Assembly: GCA_003282885.1 (NCBI GenBank)
Contig: QBYJ01000010.1
Span: 1-45,442 of the forward strand
Direction of reading: 5' to 3'
Origin: SAR116 cluster bacterium AG-325-F22
Lineage (GTDB): Bacteria; Pseudomonadota; Alphaproteobacteria; Puniceispirillales; Marisalimonadaceae
DNA: 45,442 bases
This document shows, piece by piece, positions 42,383 through 45,442 of the stretch. Numbering within the stretch: the first letter of the stretch is position 1; every line of letters starts with the position of its first letter. The notes below the pieces were generated by a model. That model had not been told where the DNA came from and did no database searches. It saw only the letters and a list, made by a program, of their open reading frames with translations. The position numbers and the translations under genes are program-made.

Positions 42383-42398
42383 CAATCCGCAAGGGTTG
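42383..42398 (+). promoter_or_regulatory. GNRA-capped hairpin before gdhA
   Basis: CAATCC and GGGTTG pair (one U-G) around a GCAA tetraloop, nine bases ahead of the gdhA ATG. The best-placed ribosome site for the ATG, AAGGG at 42391-42395, lies in the loop and 3' arm, so opening of the hairpin could control translation. A second purine run AAAGGGGG at 42375-42382 is too far from the ATG to serve directly. Confidence 0.45.
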
Positions 42399-42406
42399 AA
42401 AAAATA

Positions 42407-43828
42407 ATGGCTAGCGATGCATTTCTAAATTCAATTGAAGTTAATTTTAAAAAGGCAACTAGATATATTCAAAAAATTGATGGTTCAGAATCTTTTTCTG
42501 AAGATTTAGCTAATCAAATAATGCTAGCTAATGCTACTTACGTAGTAAGATTTGGCGTAAGGTTAAGAGGCACAGTTCATACATTTACTGGTTTTCGTTC
42601 AGTTCACTCTGACCACTTTGAACCTGTAAAAGGCGGTATAAGATACGACTTAGCTGTAAATCAAGAAGAGGTTGAGGCTTTAGCCGCATTGATGACTTAT
42701 AAATGTGCTTTAGTTGAAGTTCCTTTTGGTGGTTCTAAAGGTGGCCTTATAATTAATATAAAAGAATGGTCTATCGAAGAGTTGGAGAGAATAACTAGAC
42801 GCTTCACTCAAGAACTAGCCAAAAGAGACTTAATACACCCTTCCCAAAACGTACCAGCTCCTGATGTTGGTACTGGAGAACGTGAAATGGCGTGGATGGC
42901 AGATGAGTATCGTAGACTAAATCCAACCGATCTTAATGCATGGGCTTGTGTCACTGGAAAGCCTGTAAATAAAGGAGGTATTTCTGGAAGAACTGAGGCT
43001 ACAGGAAGGGGAGTGAAGTTTGCTCTGAAAGCATTTTTTCAAAACGATAATGATGTCAAAAAAACTGGTTTGACTCCCGGATTAAAAGGGAAAAGAATAA
43101 TTGTACAAGGCCTAGGGAACGTTGGGTATTATGCAGCAAAATTTTTGTCCAATGAGGATGGTGCAAAAGTTACACACGTAATTGAACGCGATGGATCAAT
43201 TATAAATCATAAAGGAATAGATATTTCATCTTTAAAAAAACATCTTCTTGAAAAAGGTACAATCAAGGGTTTTAACGGTTTTATTGAAGCTGGAGCTGAA
43301 ATATTAGAGGAAGAAGCAGATATTTTAATACCGGCAGCTATGGAATTAGTTATTAATGAAGAAAATGCTAATCGAATCAAAGTACCCCTTATTGTAGAAG
43401 CTGCGAATGGCCCCGTATCATCAAGTGCAGATGAGATACTTAACAAACGAGGTGTAATAATCATACCAGATTTATACGCAAATGCAGGAGGTGTTACAGT
43501 AAGCTATTTTGAATGGATTAAAAATTTAAGCAGAATAAGGTTGGGGAGACTACAAAGAAGGGCTCAAGAAAATCAAGTTTGCACACTTATTAATGGAATT
43601 GAAAGAATGACAGGAAAAGAATTTCCTTCGGAATTTAAATCAAAATCTATTCAGGGCTCATCTGAACTAGATCTAGTTCGATCTGGATTAGAAGATACTA
43701 TGATAGAAACATATAATGTTATTAGTAATGTGTGGAATTCTAATGAAGGTATACCAGATTTAAGAACAGCAGCAATGATGGTTTCCATTAAAAGGATAGC
43801 ACAAAGTTATAGCTCTTTAGGGATATAA
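42407..43828 (+). CDS. gdhA: glutamate dehydrogenase
   Basis: This 473-residue Glu/Leu/Phe/Val dehydrogenase interconverts glutamate with 2-oxoglutarate and ammonium. The substrate-binding part KGGIRYDLAVN and the catalytic Lys111 in PFGGSKGG are intact. The nucleotide fold has VQGLGNVGYYAAKF near 224-237, followed by VIERDG with an acidic residue at the strand end, which leans to NAD use. The length resembles hexameric enzymes with an insert. It faces the ammonium transporter gene across a bidirectional terminator. A hairpin covers its ribosome site. Leucine dehydrogenase is a related possibility, but the size and motif set favour glutamate. Confidence 0.93.
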   Translation: MASDAFLNSIEVNFKKATRYIQKIDGSESFSEDLANQIMLANATYVVRFGVRLRGTVHTFTGFRSVHSDHFEPVKGGIRYDLAVNQEEVEALAALMTYKCALVEVPFGGSKGGLIINIKEWSIEELERITRRFTQELAKRDLIHPSQNVPAPDVGTGEREMAWMADEYRRLNPTDLNAWACVTGKPVNKGGISGRTEATGRGVKFALKAFFQNDNDVKKTGLTPGLKGKRIIVQGLGNVGYYAAKFLSNEDGAKVTHVIERDGSIINHKGIDISSLKKHLLEKGTIKGFNGFIEAGAEILEEEADILIPAAMELVINEENANRIKVPLIVEAANGPVSSSADEILNKRGVIIIPDLYANAGGVTVSYFEWIKNLSRIRLGRLQRRAQENQVCTLINGIERMTGKEFPSEFKSKSIQGSSELDLVRSGLEDTMIETYNVISNVWNSNEGIPDLRTAAMMVSIKRIAQSYSSLGI

Positions 43829-43853
43829 AAAAGGAGGAATTTTCCTCCTTTTT
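43828..43853. terminator. bidirectional intrinsic terminator between gdhA and amt
   Basis: The arms AAAAAGGAGGAA and TTCCTCCTTTTT pair over 12 bases around a two-base centre TT (a four-base ATTT loop if the end pair opens). The arms end in a T run on each strand, so it can stop both the gdhA transcript and the opposing amt transcript. It overlaps the last base of the gdhA stop codon and ends 20 bases before the amt stop. Confidence 0.88.
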
Positions 43854-43873
43854 GTTTTATTTGAGTGATTTAC

Positions 43874-45169
43874 CTACTTTCTAAAGTCAGGATATGCTTC
43901 CATACCTACTTCAGCTAAATCAACGCCTTCGAGTTCTTCTTCTTCTGTGACGCGTATTCCGATGGTAAACTTAATAATATACCAAACAATAGCAGAAGCT
44001 ATAATTGTAAATGCACCAATTGCAAATATCCCATATAATTGTGCACCTAAAGTAGCATCTGAGTTTGAAAGAATTACAGCGATGGTTCCCCATATTCCAG
44101 CAAATAGATGAACAGGTATAGCGCCTACGACATCGTCAATCTTTAATTTATCCAACATTGGTATAGTTAAAACAACTATCAATCCACCAACTGCACCAAT
44201 GAATATTGCTAACATTGGAGACGGGGCTAATGGCTCAGCTGTTATTGCTACTAATCCACCTAATGCTCCGTTTAAGGCCATAGTCAAATCTGTTTTTTTG
44301 TAAAATAACATTGTTAAAATTAAAGCCACAACCACACCACCCGCAGCCGCTAAGTTTGTGTTGATATAAATATTTGAAATAGCAGTTACATCCGCACCTG
44401 ATCCCATCGCCAGTTGTGATCCACCATTAAAACCAAACCAACCAAACCATAATATAAAAGTACCTAAAGTAGCTAATGGAAGGTTTGAGCCAGGCATTGG
44501 ATTAACACTTCCATCGTCAGAATATTTACCTTTTCTCGCACCAAGTATTATTGCGCCAGTAAGAGCCGCCCAACCGCCAACACCATGAACTATAGAAGAG
44601 CCAGCAAAATCTAAGAATCCAGCTTCACTTAGATATCCACCACCCCAAGACCAAGAGCCTTGAATCGGATAAATAAAACCACACAGTAAAACTACGAATA
44701 TGAAAAATGCTTTTAATTTAACTCTTTCTGCAACAGCACCGCTAACTATTGAAGCTGCAGTAGCGCAGAATACCATTTGAAACCACCAATCAGATCCTGA
44801 AGAATATGTTGCGTCATTTTCTCCACCAAATGTTTCACCGTCAGAAGGATTCCAAATTGCAAATGAACCTATCCAGCCAGATACATCCATATACATTAGA
44901 TTATAGCCAACTACCGCAAACATTATTCCAGCTATAGAGTATAAACCAATGTTTTTGGCACATTGAACTACAGCATTCTTAGCTCTAACCAGACCTGTTT
45001 CTAACATACAAAATCCAGCAGCCATAAGCATAACTAAAAAACCATGTACTAAAAAAGAAAAAGAATTGAAAATGTATGCTGTCTCAGCATCAGGTGCTGC
45101 AGAAACAACACTCGTAAAACCTATTATTATTGCAGGTATTAGTAAAAATAACCTGATTAAATTAGACAT
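43874..45169 (-). CDS. amt: ammonium transporter Amt
   Basis: This 431-residue inner-membrane channel-like protein conducts ammonium. A signal-like first segment MSNLIRLFLLIPAIIIGF is followed by about eleven spans. Family features are FCMLETGLVRAKN, the pore-mouth segment YPIQGSWSWGGG, the first twin histidine in DFAGSSIVHGVGG and the second in PVHLFAGIWGT. The C-terminal tail (TEEEELEGVDLAEVGMEAYPDF) is the Amt/GlnK-contact form. GGAG lies eight bases before the ATG. No glnK gene is next to it in this window; the neighbour beyond 45169 is unseen. Together with gdhA it handles ammonium. Confidence 0.95.
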   Translation of the reverse strand: MSNLIRLFLLIPAIIIGFTSVVSAAPDAETAYIFNSFSFLVHGFLVMLMAAGFCMLETGLVRAKNAVVQCAKNIGLYSIAGIMFAVVGYNLMYMDVSGWIGSFAIWNPSDGETFGGENDATYSSGSDWWFQMVFCATAASIVSGAVAERVKLKAFFIFVVLLCGFIYPIQGSWSWGGGYLSEAGFLDFAGSSIVHGVGGWAALTGAIILGARKGKYSDDGSVNPMPGSNLPLATLGTFILWFGWFGFNGGSQLAMGSGADVTAISNIYINTNLAAAGGVVVALILTMLFYKKTDLTMALNGALGGLVAITAEPLAPSPMLAIFIGAVGGLIVVLTIPMLDKLKIDDVVGAIPVHLFAGIWGTIAVILSNSDATLGAQLYGIFAIGAFTIIASAIVWYIIKFTIGIRVTEEEELEGVDLAEVGMEAYPDFRK

Positions 45170-45442
45170 AATAACTCTCCGTTTAAATTGAATTACTATT
45201 ACAATCTCTACAATGTTAATTTAATAAAGTTTTAAAAAATTGGGAGTAGGACGTCGCCTATTTTGCATAAAAATTAGGCAAAAAAAATTAATTATAATTA
45301 CCTTGATTAAATTTAAGACAAATTTATCTTGTTAACTTTAATTGACAGAGTTAATTTTATTAGAATCTATTATATAACTTAAGATTTTAAATATTTCGAC
45401 TTTACTTAGATTTACATAAGCTTTCAAAGATCCTAAATCTTT
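45170..45442. other. gene-free right edge with candidate promoters and an inverted repeat
   Basis: No gene is seen in these 273 bases. For amt (minus strand) there is an exact TATAAT at 45291-45296 with a poor TTGTCT -35. Just after the expected start lies a partial inverted repeat GCCTA/TAGGC (45256-45279) whose core reads TGCATAAAAATTAGGCA at 45264-45280, roughly TGC-N11-GCA and so faintly like an NtrC half-site pair. On the plus strand an exact TTGACA lies at 45342-45347 with TATTAT 20 bases on, too wide for a good promoter; it may serve a gene beyond the edge. Confidence 0.4.

Noticed and set aside
1-45442. CRISPR arrays, transposases, phage genes, tRNA or rRNA genes, toxin-antitoxin pairs
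   Set aside because: Looked for direct repeats, tRNA-like cloverleafs and family motifs; none was seen.

Overview
This is one contiguous piece of a strongly AT-rich, gene-dense bacterial chromosome, most likely from a marine alphaproteobacterium. Three things point that way. The gene set is typical of an aerobic heterotroph living on dissolved organic matter: Coq7 (ubiquinone synthesis), a fused indolepyruvate ferredoxin oxidoreductase, a Liu leucine-degradation operon, a tripartite tricarboxylate transporter with a Bug-type receptor, a Liv-type ABC importer and many CoA-thioester enzymes. Spacers are very short, and several neighbouring genes overlap or share stop codons. Base composition is uniformly low in GC. 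The order cannot be decided from this window; AT-rich lineages such as AEGEAN-169, HIMB59-like or SAR116-like groups are guesses. No tRNA, rRNA, CRISPR array, transposase, phage gene or obvious insertion sequence was found.

Layout. (1) 1-5719: the end of an acyl-CoA ligase running off the left edge, the converging 1152-residue indolepyruvate ferredoxin oxidoreductase, and a second acyl-CoA ligase divergent from it. (2) 5860-11069, plus strand: O-acetylhomoserine sulfhydrylase (MetY type), an alpha/beta hydrolase, a CaiC-like ligase, a DapA-superfamily protein resembling L-2-keto-3-deoxyarabonate dehydratase, and a cupin. (3) 14607-11097, minus strand: a four-domain rhodanese protein, a family III CoA-transferase and a divergent crotonase, with overlapping ends. 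(4) 14696-17108: a thiamine diphosphate enzyme and a TauE/SafE exporter. (5) 20089-17105, minus: tctC-tctB-tctA, preceded by three consecutive inverted repeats and a 58-residue TTG-start gene. (6) 20642-21788: coq7, a DCC-family thiol-disulfide protein and a small unknown. (7) 21883-26404: a complete Liv-type operon (receptor, two permeases, two ATPases). (8) 30231-26405, minus: a class III adenylyl cyclase with TolB-like and TPR regions plus a class III aminotransferase, bracketed by two roughly 100-residue small proteins. (9) 30335-32214: an NrtS-like nitrate/nitrite transporter, a DUF3108 protein and shikimate dehydrogenase. (10) 42199-32218, minus: a TerB-like gene, then liuA-liuB-liuD-liuE-liuC followed by an AhpD-like protein, another acyl-CoA dehydrogenase and another family III CoA-transferase. 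(11) 42407-45169: glutamate dehydrogenase converging on an ammonium transporter across a shared bidirectional terminator.

How it fits together. The Liu enzymes take isovaleryl-CoA to acetoacetate and acetyl-CoA. The Liv importer could supply amino acids or similar acids, and the ferredoxin oxidoreductase oxidises 2-oxo acids from aromatic amino acids. GdhA and Amt handle ammonium. The block at about 5.8-20.1 kb is the least explained: it mixes sulfur-related proteins (MetY, rhodanese, TauE and a cupin whose histidine pattern resembles thiol dioxygenases) with CoA activation, a carboxylate importer and a thiamine diphosphate enzyme. It may be a route for an organosulfur or branched carboxylic acid, but the substrate cannot be named from sequence alone.

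The best leads for follow-up are this block, the triple inverted repeat before tctC, the perfect hairpins that follow both solute-receptor genes, the TTG-start small gene, and the cyclase operon.
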